Below are positions 52,771 to 60,764 of a stretch of DNA of 64,000 nucleotides, piece after piece; positions within the stretch are counted from its first letter, which is position 1; every line of letters starts with the position of its first letter. The notes beneath the pieces were generated by a model. That model did not search any database. It saw only the letters and a program-made list of their open reading frames with translations, and had not been told where the DNA came from. This stretch comes from Moraxella haemolytica (GTDB taxonomy: Bacteria; Pseudomonadota; Gammaproteobacteria; Pseudomonadales; Moraxellaceae). A program made the translations under genes and the position numbers. The DNA is taken from positions 1,364,001-1,428,000 of the forward strand of contig NZ_CP089974.1 of the NCBI RefSeq assembly GCF_030177935.1, read 5' to 3'.

Positions 52771-53563
52771 TGATTAACTCCAATCGGCGTAGCTCACGCA
52801 AGAACTTGTAGTCATAGCCATGCTTCTTATAAGCCCTGCCATTATACAGCGTAAATACTTTGTCCCAGTCGCCTGTTTGCAGGGCATCAAGCAAGCCTTT
52901 TTTGGTCTTACAAAATCGAACAAAAGCATCAAGATGATGCGACTCGCCTTGTCGCATCAAAGATACAAATTCATCAACAGACGCATACCCCAATACTTGC
53001 CAATTCTCACCCATGACCTGAAACATGCCCCAACTTGCTGAACTGTACGCCAAATCTTTATCAATGGTTTTTGCAAAATTAAGTCGCACATATTCTGACG
53101 CACCGCCCTTATATCCACCCGTTTTGGTGCTGATGATATTTGGGTGGCGTTGGGCAAGTGTATCCGCTGTATTTTTGCCATATTTGGACTTGAGCAAACG
53201 ATAAAAAACATGACGCTCAAACAAAATTGCAGGCTGATCAACACCGAAAAATCCTGCACCACGACTTTCTACTTTTGCAAAAGCCTGCACCACATTGACA
53301 GGCACACCAAGCTCATTGGCGGCTGTCTCATAGTCTGCCATAGACAACAGATGTATGGACGGTTCGCCATACAATGCCTGCCATGTCTTGATGCCGACCA
53401 CACCATCTACCGCCAAGCCAGCCGACCGCTGAAATGCCATCACCGCCTTTTCGGTAGCACGCCCAAAATCACCATCAACGGCAAGTTTGGCACCATTTTC
53501 GTTCAGTTTGACTTGTAGCCGTTCGACTTGTTCGCCCTTGTTTCCGTATTTAAGTAGCTTCAT
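52757..53563 (-). CDS. N-acetylmuramidase-type endolysin with peptidoglycan-binding domain
   Basis: 268 residues. A PG_binding_1 domain covers about 8-65 (QVERLQVKLNENGAKLAVDG, FGRATEKAVMAFQ) and a DUF3380-type muramidase domain about 75-265, with the likely catalytic glutamate E99 (AFAKVESRGAGF) and ILFERHVFYRLL, SWGMFQVMGENWQVLGY, FVRFCK. It cleaves glycan strands. Located where P2 has its lysis genes, between X and R, it is a second lysin beside the M15-type one. Confidence 0.9.
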   Translation of the reverse strand: MKLLKYGNKGEQVERLQVKLNENGAKLAVDGDFGRATEKAVMAFQRSAGLAVDGVVGIKTWQALYGEPSIHLLSMADYETAANELGVPVNVVQAFAKVESRGAGFFGVDQPAILFERHVFYRLLKSKYGKNTADTLAQRHPNIISTKTGGYKGGASEYVRLNFAKTIDKDLAYSSASWGMFQVMGENWQVLGYASVDEFVSLMRQGESHHLDAFVRFCKTKKGLLDALQTGDWDKVFTLYNGRAYKKHGYDYKFLRELRRLELISEKA

Positions 53564-53566
53564 GTT

Positions 53567-53773
53567 TTAGCTCCATAGTTGAATGGTTTGTTTGACAGGG
53601 TTGGTTGTGATAAGACTAGGCAAGATGACTTTTGTGCCAATGGGCAAGATGACATCTTCTTTGGCAAGGTGCGGATTGACCGCCAATATCTGCTCAACGA
53701 CCGATTTGCCATAGTAGCGATGGCTGATGGCATCGATACTGTCGTTTTGTATGCTATAAATAATGCGGTTCAT
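53567..53773 (-). CDS. Tail protein X (gpX-like, LysM fold)
   Basis: 68 residues. DSIDAISHRYYGKSVVEQIL followed by NPHLA and VILPIGTKVILPSL is the LysM-like signature of P2 gpX. Four-base overlap with L. Confidence 0.92.
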   Translation of the reverse strand: MNRIIYSIQNDSIDAISHRYYGKSVVEQILAVNPHLAKEDVILPIGTKVILPSLITTNPVKQTIQLWS

Positions 53774-54219
53774 ATCAGCTCCACCACTGTCTGATTACGC
53801 CCCTGCATTTGGGCGATTGCCCACATTTTATTACGGCGATATTCATCAATGGTTGCTGACAGCTCGTAGGCTTTGTCATAGCCCTTGTTTGTCGTGTCGT
53901 AGTTGCGATATTTTTCGCACACTTTCGCCCCCACGCCGTTGGCAATGGCACTAAAGTACCAAATCTCATGCGATGGGCGACCATCGAGCCGTACTGTGGA
54001 TAAGTCGGTCAATCGTTGTGCCTGACCTACCAATGGCATCAACAATCTTTGTACATCCAGCACCTCTTCTAAGATGAGCTGCTGCAAGCGAAAATCAGTC
54101 ACCGAGCCATCGATACGCACAAAATCACGCACATCCGCCACGCTGATCGACGGAAAAAACTCCCCGCCACTAATATCTGACAAGGCTGTGGATAAGTCAC
54201 CACCAGCAATCAAACTCAT
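53770..54219 (-). CDS. Head completion protein (gpL-like)
   Basis: 149 residues from ATG at 54219 (GGGAG upstream); a TTG four codons earlier overlaps that site. FFPSISVADVRDFVRIDGSV and VTDFRLQQLILEEVLDVQRL match P2 gpL, which joins head and tail. Overlaps X by four bases. Confidence 0.9.
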   Translation of the reverse strand: MSLIAGGDLSTALSDISGGEFFPSISVADVRDFVRIDGSVTDFRLQQLILEEVLDVQRLLMPLVGQAQRLTDLSTVRLDGRPSHEIWYFSAIANGVGAKVCEKYRNYDTTNKGYDKAYELSATIDEYRRNKMWAIAQMQGRNQTVVELI

Positions 54220-54321
54220 ACACTCTCCCAAAAATACAAATAAAATCCGATGGGGTGTGATATTCCCTCATTCGGCGGCGAGCTGCACATAGATAGGTAA
54301 TTTGCCATCATTTTTTCATAA

Positions 54322-54389
54322 AACACGGGAACGGCTGACCGACTTTAAGCAAGATAAATCAGCTTACGGCGTATCAGCAGACCCGTGTT
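54322..54389. repeat. Nested stem structure between genes M and L
   Basis: AACACGGG (54322-54329) pairs with CCCGTGTT (54382-54389); inside, GCTGA (54334-54338) with TCAGC (54374-54378), CCG (54339-54341) with CGG (54367-54369) and TAAGC (54346-54350) with GCTTA (54362-54366). A small hairpin GTGC-GAG-GCAC (54391-54401) adjoins. The order is nested, so one long folded RNA arm is possible in the late mRNA. Confidence 0.6.
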
Positions 54390-54405
54390 AGTGCGAGGCA
54401 CCCTG

Positions 54406-55092
54406 TTAAGCAGCGGCTAATTTTTTGGCTTGTGCCAAGTCTGACTTGCCGCCACATTTATCATGTAAAGACAGTGCCGCAGACAACGCATTGACTGCCA
54501 AATCTGCCCCTTTGCCTATTTCTTTGGCTTGCATCAAATAATGACGACCGATGGCAAGATATAGCTTGGCACGAACTTCATCTGGCATATCACGCGCTGT
54601 CTTTGATAGACTGTCGTCATTGAGCAATTCGTGCAATGACTCTAGGGTGTCAATCGCTGCTGATTCATCTTGCTTGAGTCTTTTAATCTCAATCTCAGCA
54701 ATCTCTTCAACAACAACACAAGCCACGCAACGCTTAAAATTATCAGGCATGATGAGTTCATGTTGTAGTGCGTATCTAGCAATCTTAAGAGCGAAATCAT
54801 AACGACGCAAATCGATACACCACACCATGATTGTCATCAGCACTTCGTCTTGTACGCCCCCACCTGACGACAACACCCCTTCACAATAAGGGATGTAGTC
54901 ATCAATAAGTCTGGTCTTCAAATCATTTTTAAGCTCCAAACTCTGAAGCTGTTTTAGTCTGTGCTTATCATTGGCAAGATTGGCAAGCTTTAGCTCATAA
55001 GTCGTTGCATGTTGCATTTCGCCATAGACCGCCATTTTTTCGGCGGTTTGTTTGGCATTTTGGCGTTCAAAATGTGCCCTAGCAAGGTTCAT
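54406..55092 (-). CDS. Terminase small/endonuclease subunit (gpM-like)
   Basis: 228 residues. The start NLARAHFERQNAKQTAEKMA and the stretch LMTIMVWCIDLRRYDFALKI followed by DNFKRCVACVVVEEIAEIEI match P2 gpM, the endonuclease part of terminase that cuts cos ends. It follows N by nine bases. Confidence 0.9.
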   Translation of the reverse strand: MNLARAHFERQNAKQTAEKMAVYGEMQHATTYELKLANLANDKHRLKQLQSLELKNDLKTRLIDDYIPYCEGVLSSGGGVQDEVLMTIMVWCIDLRRYDFALKIARYALQHELIMPDNFKRCVACVVVEEIAEIEIKRLKQDESAAIDTLESLHELLNDDSLSKTARDMPDEVRAKLYLAIGRHYLMQAKEIGKGADLAVNALSAALSLHDKCGGKSDLAQAKKLAAA

Positions 55093-55101
55093 AACATCTC
55101 C

Positions 55102-56118
55102 TTACTCTTTGACAATTTCAATGTTTTCTGCCATAGCAGCCAACCCCAAATCTTCAATAAAGTAGCCTTCATTTGAGCTTTCGTAGTTTTCAATCTGATC
55201 TCGTTTGGCGTTATCTACGATGGTTCGACGGCGTGCCCCTTCTTGCACATAGATTGACAGGTTGTCAAAAGTCGTTACCAAAACTGTGCCTTCTGGAAAA
55301 AACGGCACGGCATACACAGGCAGATTGCCCATGCGTTTTTGTGCGATGATGGTGTCGGCGGCTAGGCTTTCGCTGTTTGGCTGCTCTTTATTGACCAGTG
55401 GGAAATATTTATCCGCCACCATCTTGCGACTGGTAATCACCACCAAATCAGGGTTATTTTGATGCCATGGGTCAATCATCTCATCAACCAAATTCATCAC
55501 CAGTGCGTCTAGGTTGTGATAGTCGCATTCTTCGGTTTTGCCGATTTTGATTTTTTGGCTGTCTTTGCCAGCTTTGAGCGTGCGAGACTCGTTCTCGGTA
55601 CGCTGGTGCTGTAACCAGCCGATATTGACATCTTGCAAAAGTTGATTGGTGCTAAAATCAGTCTCTTTGGCGACTTTAACGCCATTAAAGCCGATCATGA
55701 TGCGATCTAGGGCTTGTCGCTTGACGATGACATCACGGAATTTGGCATAAAAATCAGGGAATTTCGCCCATTGATCGAGCTTGGCATAAGCAATCGCCGT
55801 ATCAAAATTGGTCTTGGTGCATTCGTACTGGCGAGAATCCAGCATGGTCGGATCAATCGGCTGGCGGTCTTTTGCCTGCGTGTCAGTACGGCTGGCAATC
55901 GGACGAGTAACGCCAAGTCCGATGCCCTGACCTTTCATTTCACGCACCAGATAGGTATTAATTTTGCCCAAAAAGTCGCTGGATTCTTGAATTTTGGTTT
56001 CTAAGGTCTGTTGTACAGATGGCTCAACTGTGAATTTTTCGTGAACCGAATTGACCTTATTGATGGCAGCTAGGCTCGCCATCGCTTGACTGAATAATAC
56101 TCGTGTTTCGTTACGCAT
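55102..56118 (-). CDS. Major capsid protein (gpN-like)
   Basis: 338 residues. The start RNETRVLFSQAMASLAAINK, the run FLGKINTYLVREMKGQGIGL, ECTKTNFDTAIAYAKLDQWA and VITSRKMVADKYFPLVNKEQ match P2 gpN. It follows O by 10 bases, in the usual O-N-M-L order. Confidence 0.95.
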   Translation of the reverse strand: MRNETRVLFSQAMASLAAINKVNSVHEKFTVEPSVQQTLETKIQESSDFLGKINTYLVREMKGQGIGLGVTRPIASRTDTQAKDRQPIDPTMLDSRQYECTKTNFDTAIAYAKLDQWAKFPDFYAKFRDVIVKRQALDRIMIGFNGVKVAKETDFSTNQLLQDVNIGWLQHQRTENESRTLKAGKDSQKIKIGKTEECDYHNLDALVMNLVDEMIDPWHQNNPDLVVITSRKMVADKYFPLVNKEQPNSESLAADTIIAQKRMGNLPVYAVPFFPEGTVLVTTFDNLSIYVQEGARRRTIVDNAKRDQIENYESSNEGYFIEDLGLAAMAENIEIVKE

Positions 56119-56128
56119 GATTTGCTCC

Positions 56129-56941
56129 TTAGCAGTCGATATGGGCGTTGGTGGTGCCTACCGCTGGCGGGCGGCTTGGGGTGATGACAATACTGTCAAT
56201 CTGGGTGCTTAGCGTCTGCACTTGTTGTTTTAGCTCGCGGATCTCGTCAGACTTGGCGTCCAGCTGTTCTTTGAATTGCTGACACAATTCGTCAAGGCAC
56301 TTGGTCAGATCAACGATTTCAACTTCATCTACCATCTCTTCTTGACCTTCCAAGTCGCCTTGCTCGTCTGGGTTGTCTTGGCTGTCTTTGTCGGTGAAAA
56401 ACTGAGCGATACGCTCTACGATACTATCAGCCAATGACTTAGGCTCACTAAAATCAAAGTCCGTCAATACCGTCGCCGTGAACAGATTACCCTCTGACTG
56501 TTTGCGGTCAGCAAGGGGATTTTGCTTAGCATTAGCACAAAAGGTCAGCATTTCAGTGCCTAGGCTTGCTGGGCTGTCTGTGATCGCCAAGCCCACCAGA
56601 TACGCCTTGCCAGTTTTGGCAAAGTTGGTGTCAATCTCCACCGATGTGTAGATTTTTTGGTTTTTGGCGTTTAAGACTTTGAGTTTGTCATTTGGCTTGA
56701 TTTGGGCAAATAGCGCAAGCTTATCTTCGCCATTGACCGTGATAGTCTCGGCTTTGAGCGCCAGCACATCGCCATAAGCGCCAAAGTCGCCATCTGGCAT
56801 AAAGCCACGCATATGCTCAACATTGATGCGTGCGCCATAGACGCTAGGATCGTAGCTTGCCGCCATTTGTTCGATCCATTCTCGCTGGATTTCTCGTCCG
56901 TCGGTCGTTTGCCCAGATACGGCAATGCGAAACCATTTCAT
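56129..56941 (-). CDS. Capsid scaffold and protease (gpO-like)
   Basis: 270 residues. WFRIAVSGQTTDGREIQREW, MAASYDPSVYGARINVEHMR and, later, LVGLAITDSPASLGTEML carry the serine-protease part (with His in NVEHMRG and Ser in TDSPASLG). The C-terminal coiled part (KCLDELCQQFKEQLDAKSDE) is the scaffold. First gene of the minus-strand head operon under an Ogr-type site. Confidence 0.93.
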   Translation of the reverse strand: MKWFRIAVSGQTTDGREIQREWIEQMAASYDPSVYGARINVEHMRGFMPDGDFGAYGDVLALKAETITVNGEDKLALFAQIKPNDKLKVLNAKNQKIYTSVEIDTNFAKTGKAYLVGLAITDSPASLGTEMLTFCANAKQNPLADRKQSEGNLFTATVLTDFDFSEPKSLADSIVERIAQFFTDKDSQDNPDEQGDLEGQEEMVDEVEIVDLTKCLDELCQQFKEQLDAKSDEIRELKQQVQTLSTQIDSIVITPSRPPAVGTTNAHIDC

Positions 56942-57011
56942 GTGTCAATCTCCAAAAAAATCATAGACAGCAAAAGACTAACCCACCACCGCCAATAAAA
57001 CAAACCGCCAA

Positions 57012-57036
57012 TGTTGTAAAACCCATATCTACAACA
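57012..57036. promoter_or_regulatory. Ogr-type bipartite operator between O and P
   Basis: TGTTGT, 13 bases (AAAACCCATATCT), ACAACA; same arms and spacing as at 42369-42393. Centre about 83 bases from the O start and 76 from the P start. TAAGAT on the plus strand near 57065 fits a -10 at the expected distance. Confidence 0.75.
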
Positions 57037-57099
57037 AGCCACCCACCACGCACACGCTAATGACAGCTAAGATAAGGCAAATTTTGATTTTATTGTTGT

Positions 57100-58866
57100 A
57101 TGAGTAATTTGACCGACATTGCCAATCTTGAACTTGTTTTTGACAACCGCCTAAAAGCCAAATTTTTATGTTGGCTTGGTTGGCGTAATGCCGACATCGC
57201 AGAAGCTCTGGGCGAAAACGAAAACACCATTGCCAGCTGGAAGGCTCGTGATAAGTGGGATAAAGTGATGGGCGATAACAGGGTTGAGCAAGCCCTACAA
57301 GTACGGCTAATGACCCTTGTCATGAAAGAAAAGAAAAACTCTGGCGACTATAAAGAGCTGTCCGAATTGTTCAAAAATTACAAAGATTTTGTGCGACTAG
57401 AACGCTACCGAGACGGTGGCAACGAAGCCGATTTAAACCCCAAAGTATCAGAACGGGGCAAAGCCAAAAAACGCAAAGCCAATACTTTTGATGATGAAGC
57501 GGCGGAAAAATTGGTGCTTGCCTTTGAAGAGTCGCTGTTTGACTATCAACGCACTTGGTATCAAGCAGGCGATGAGCGAACTCGTGTGATTCTAAAATCT
57601 CGACAAATCGGTGCGACTTGGTACTTTGCTCGTGAAGCTCTGGTGGACGCTGTTACCACAGGGCGAAACCAGATTTTCCTATCCGCCAGTAAAGCACAAG
57701 CCCATATTTTTAAAGAATACATCAAGCAGTTCGCCCACTCTGCCTGTGGCGTGGAGCTGTCAGGCGACCCGATCGTGCTGTCAAATGGGGCAAGTCTCAA
57801 CTTCCTTGGCACGAACGCCCGCACTGCACAGGGTCATCATGGCAATTTTTATTTTGATGAATTTTTTTGGGTTTATGGCTTTGACGAGCTAAACAAAGTC
57901 GCCTCAGGTATGGCCATGCACAAAAAATGGCGAAAAACCTACTTTTCCACGCCGTCCACCATGGCACACGAAGCCTACACCTTTTGGACTGGCTCACGAT
58001 TTAACAAAGGCAAACCCAAAGACAAGCACCTGCACATCGATGTCAGCCACGACGCATTAAAGGACGGCAAACGCTGTGATGACAAACTCTGGCGGCAAGT
58101 GGTAACGATTATGGACGCACAGGCTGGCGGCTGTGATTTGTTTGATATTGACGAGCTTAGATTTGAATATTCAGCAACAGACTTTGCCAACCTTTTGATG
58201 TGCGAATTTGTCGATGACGGCGAGAGTATTTTTCCGCTCAATCTATTACAGCCGTGTATGGTGGACTCTTGGGAAGTGTGGCGTGAAGATTTTCGCCCCT
58301 TGCACGCTCGCCCTTTTGGCAATAAACCTGTGTGGGTGGGCTATGACCCTGCAGAGACTGGCGACAGTGCAGGGCTTGTGGTGGTCGCACCGCCTGCCGT
58401 GGCAAATGGCAAATTTCGTGTGCTAGAACGCCAGCAGTTTAAGGGTATGGACTTTGCCGCTCAAGCAAACATCATCAAAGGCATTACCCAGCGTTACACC
58501 GTGCAGTACATTGGCATCGATCAGACAGGCATGGGAACGGGCGTGGCTCAATTGGTGCGGTCGTTTTTCCCAGCGGTTACGACTTTTAGCTACAGCCCAG
58601 AGGTCAAAACCCAACTTGTGTTAAAGACTTGGGATGTGATTAAAAACGGACGGCTAGAATTTGACGCAGGACATACCGACATCGCCCATAGCCTAATGAG
58701 CATCAAAAAGACGCTCACCGCAAGCCAACGGCAAATGACCTTTGTCGCCAGTCGCAATGATGACATCGGTCATGCTGATCTAGCTTGGGCGTTAATGCAC
58801 GCTTTATATAACGAGCCTTTAGAGGGTAAAACCGAACAAACAACGAGTTTTATGGAGTTTTCTTAA
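57100..58866 (+). CDS. Terminase ATPase subunit (gpP-like)
   Basis: 588 residues. LFDYQRTWYQAGDERTRVIL then KSRQIGATWYFAREALVDAV forms the ATPase site, followed by FYFDEFFWVYGFDELNKVAS as Walker B region. It has an N-terminal HTH (GWRNADIAEALGENENTIAS) that may bind cos, and a C-terminal nuclease domain (VGYDPAETGDSAGLVVVA). It packs DNA. Overlaps the methyltransferase start (TAATG). Confidence 0.95.
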   Translation: MSNLTDIANLELVFDNRLKAKFLCWLGWRNADIAEALGENENTIASWKARDKWDKVMGDNRVEQALQVRLMTLVMKEKKNSGDYKELSELFKNYKDFVRLERYRDGGNEADLNPKVSERGKAKKRKANTFDDEAAEKLVLAFEESLFDYQRTWYQAGDERTRVILKSRQIGATWYFAREALVDAVTTGRNQIFLSASKAQAHIFKEYIKQFAHSACGVELSGDPIVLSNGASLNFLGTNARTAQGHHGNFYFDEFFWVYGFDELNKVASGMAMHKKWRKTYFSTPSTMAHEAYTFWTGSRFNKGKPKDKHLHIDVSHDALKDGKRCDDKLWRQVVTIMDAQAGGCDLFDIDELRFEYSATDFANLLMCEFVDDGESIFPLNLLQPCMVDSWEVWREDFRPLHARPFGNKPVWVGYDPAETGDSAGLVVVAPPAVANGKFRVLERQQFKGMDFAAQANIIKGITQRYTVQYIGIDQTGMGTGVAQLVRSFFPAVTTFSYSPEVKTQLVLKTWDVIKNGRLEFDAGHTDIAHSLMSIKKTLTASQRQMTFVASRNDDIGHADLAWALMHALYNEPLEGKTEQTTSFMEFS

Positions 58867-59540
58867 TGAATATCGACTTACATCAAGGCGACTGCTTGGA
58901 TATTTTAAAACAAATTCCAGATGGCTCGGTGGATATGGTGCTGACCGATCCACCGTATGGCATCAATTATCAGTCGTCGCACAGATACAAGGTCAAGAAA
59001 TTTGACAAAATCTTAAATGATGAAACGCCATTTACTCAATTTATCGCACATTTACCACGATTATTAAGCAAAGACGGTTGTGGCATGATTTTCACAAGAT
59101 GGGATAAACAACAAATATTTATTGACGAGTTAAAATCCCTCGGCATCAATCCCAAAAACATCATCATTTGGGATAAGGTCGCACATGGCATGGGAGACCT
59201 AAAAAGAGCCTTTGGCTCAAGATATGAAAGCATTATTTTTTATTGCAATCATGGATTTAGGTTTAATGGCAAACGCCCAACCGATATTGTGCGTTTTAAT
59301 CGCATAGGGGGGAGTTTAATACACCCAAATCAAAAACCGATTGAATTATTGCAATACTTAATAGAAAAATACACCAGACCAAACGCAACCATTCTAGACT
59401 GCTTTATGGGTAGTGGATCAACAGGCGTGGCTTGCGTTGGTACGGGGCGAAACTTTATTGGCATTGAACTGGACGATCATTATTTTTCGGTCGCCAAAAA
59501 TCGCATTAACAATCAACTTAACGAACAGGAAATATCATGA
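58866..59540 (+). CDS. Orphan DNA (N4/N6) methyltransferase, beta-class order
   Basis: 224 residues. DPPY at 28-31 comes first and the SAM-binding FMGSG at 180-184 last (DCFMGSGSTGVACVGTGRNF), with HPNQKPIELLQYLI before it; this order is the beta class, which modifies adenine-N6 or cytosine-N4. No restriction gene is adjacent. It is placed between P and Q, which are neighbours in P2, and overlaps both by one and four bases. It probably protects phage DNA or marks the pac/cos region. Confidence 0.9.
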   Translation: MNIDLHQGDCLDILKQIPDGSVDMVLTDPPYGINYQSSHRYKVKKFDKILNDETPFTQFIAHLPRLLSKDGCGMIFTRWDKQQIFIDELKSLGINPKNIIIWDKVAHGMGDLKRAFGSRYESIIFYCNHGFRFNGKRPTDIVRFNRIGGSLIHPNQKPIELLQYLIEKYTRPNATILDCFMGSGSTGVACVGTGRNFIGIELDDHYFSVAKNRINNQLNEQEIS

Positions 59541-60517
59541 CAAACCAACCCATCGCCTTTACCTTTGGCGAGCCTGTCGCCATGCACGACCGAGAAATTT
59601 TTGACTATGTAGAATGCTGGCACAACGGTCGCTGGTACGAACCGCCTGTGAATTTACACGGCTTATCCAAAGCCTACAAATCCACGCCGTATTTATCCAG
59701 CGGTATTATTTTTAAACGCAATTTTTTGGCAAATTTATTCATACCACACGCCAAATTAAGTCGCAAAGCCTTTGAACAAATCGCCCTAGACTTTATCTGG
59801 TGTGGTAATGCCTACCTTGAAGAGCTGACTGGTGTGCGTGGGCAGGTGGTAGGTTATCGCCCCACTCTTGCCAAATACACCAGAGCTGGCAAAGATGGGC
59901 GATTCTTTATGCTACATAGTGATGATTTGGGTTATCAAGAGCATGAATTTACTAGCCGAATCTGTCATATCAAAGAATGCGACATCAACCAAGAAATCTA
60001 TGGTCAGCCTGAGTATTACGCTGCCCTACAGTCAGCATGGCTCAACGAATCAGCGACACTATTTCGCCGCAAATACTACAATAACGGCTCGCACGCAGGC
60101 TTTATCTTGTATGTCAATGACCCTGCCAACGACCCCAATGACATTGACGCACTCCGCCAAGCATTAAAAGACAGCAAAGGACCGGGCAATTTCCGCAATT
60201 TGTTTTTTTATAGTCCGAATGGCAAAAAGGACGGCATTCAAATTATCCCAGTGTCAGAAATCGCCGCCAAAGATGACTTCGGCACAATCAAGAACATCAG
60301 CCGTGACGATGTGCTGTCAGCGTTACGCATCCCACCGCAACTACTGGGTATCGTACCAACCAACGCCGGCGGTTTTGGATCAATCCGCGATGCATCTGAG
60401 ATGTTTTGGCGAAATGAAATTCTGCCACTACAAGCTCGACTAGAAATCATCAATGAATGGGCTGGGGATGAGATTGTGAGGTTTAGGGATTATAAGGTGT
60501 CTGGCAACGAAGAATAA
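59537..60517 (+). CDS. Portal protein (gpQ-like)
   Basis: 326 residues. YVECWHNGRWYEPPVNLHGL, SPHARKAFEQIALDFIWCGNA-type region in the middle, the stretch GIQIIPVSEIAAKDDFGTIK and ISRDDVLSALRIPPQLLGIV match P2 gpQ. It forms the portal ring at a capsid vertex. Last gene of the plus-strand operon; a strong terminator follows. Confidence 0.94.
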   Translation: MTNQPIAFTFGEPVAMHDREIFDYVECWHNGRWYEPPVNLHGLSKAYKSTPYLSSGIIFKRNFLANLFIPHAKLSRKAFEQIALDFIWCGNAYLEELTGVRGQVVGYRPTLAKYTRAGKDGRFFMLHSDDLGYQEHEFTSRICHIKECDINQEIYGQPEYYAALQSAWLNESATLFRRKYYNNGSHAGFILYVNDPANDPNDIDALRQALKDSKGPGNFRNLFFYSPNGKKDGIQIIPVSEIAAKDDFGTIKNISRDDVLSALRIPPQLLGIVPTNAGGFGSIRDASEMFWRNEILPLQARLEIINEWAGDEIVRFRDYKVSGNEE

Positions 60518-60521
60518 ACCA

Positions 60522-60547
60522 AAAACCCAAGTCAAAACTTGGGTTTT
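60522..60547 (+). terminator. Terminator of the terminase/portal operon
   Basis: AAAACCCAAG (60522-60531), loop of six, CTTGGGTTTT (60538-60547), then ATTGTATAATTT. It closes the prophage's rightmost operon five bases after the portal stop. Confidence 0.9.
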
Positions 60548-60623
60548 ATTGTATAATTTAACACCAAATTTACACCATTTGATATTTATTTTATCAAAAA
60601 ATATTTAATTTCAATAACTTATA

Positions 60624-60674
60624 TTAAATAGTGGAAATATCAATCATCGGTGCAACAGATATTCTTTTATTCAT
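60624..60674 (-). pseudogene. dusA: Stranded original 5' end of dusA
   Basis: ATG at 60674 followed by NKRISVAPMID and then ISTI and a stop (TAA 60626-60624). The first 11 codons are the native dusA start; beyond the att core the frame is phage DNA. The native dusA promoter should lie to its right (60675-60764). The true dusA is now 37 kb away. Confidence 0.9.
60640..60671. repeat. attR core (32-bp direct repeat with attL)
   Basis: Identical to 23934-23965. It marks the right end of the prophage, within the old dusA start. Confidence 0.95.
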
Positions 60675-60764
60675 ATTGATAAAATTGGTCATTAATGAGT
60701 TCTTTGCTGATATGGTAAATGGTTTAAGGGTTTTTTGTGGTCGCTAATGAATACTTTACATGAT

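Larger units (their letters stand above)
23934..60671. mobile_element. Complete-looking P2-like/lambdoid mosaic prophage in dusA
   Basis: Bounded by 32-bp direct repeats inside the dusA 5' end. It carries a tyrosine integrase next to attL, an S24 repressor, a Cro-like protein, a replication gene, an Ogr activator, and P2-type capsid (O, N, M, L), terminase (P), portal (Q), tail (X, R, S, V, W, J, I, H, FI, FII, E, E', T, U, D) and lysis genes. All core structural genes appear open, so it may be inducible. No P2-type gpA replication protein or recognised Cox was seen. Extra cargo genes stand between the modules. Confidence 0.95.
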
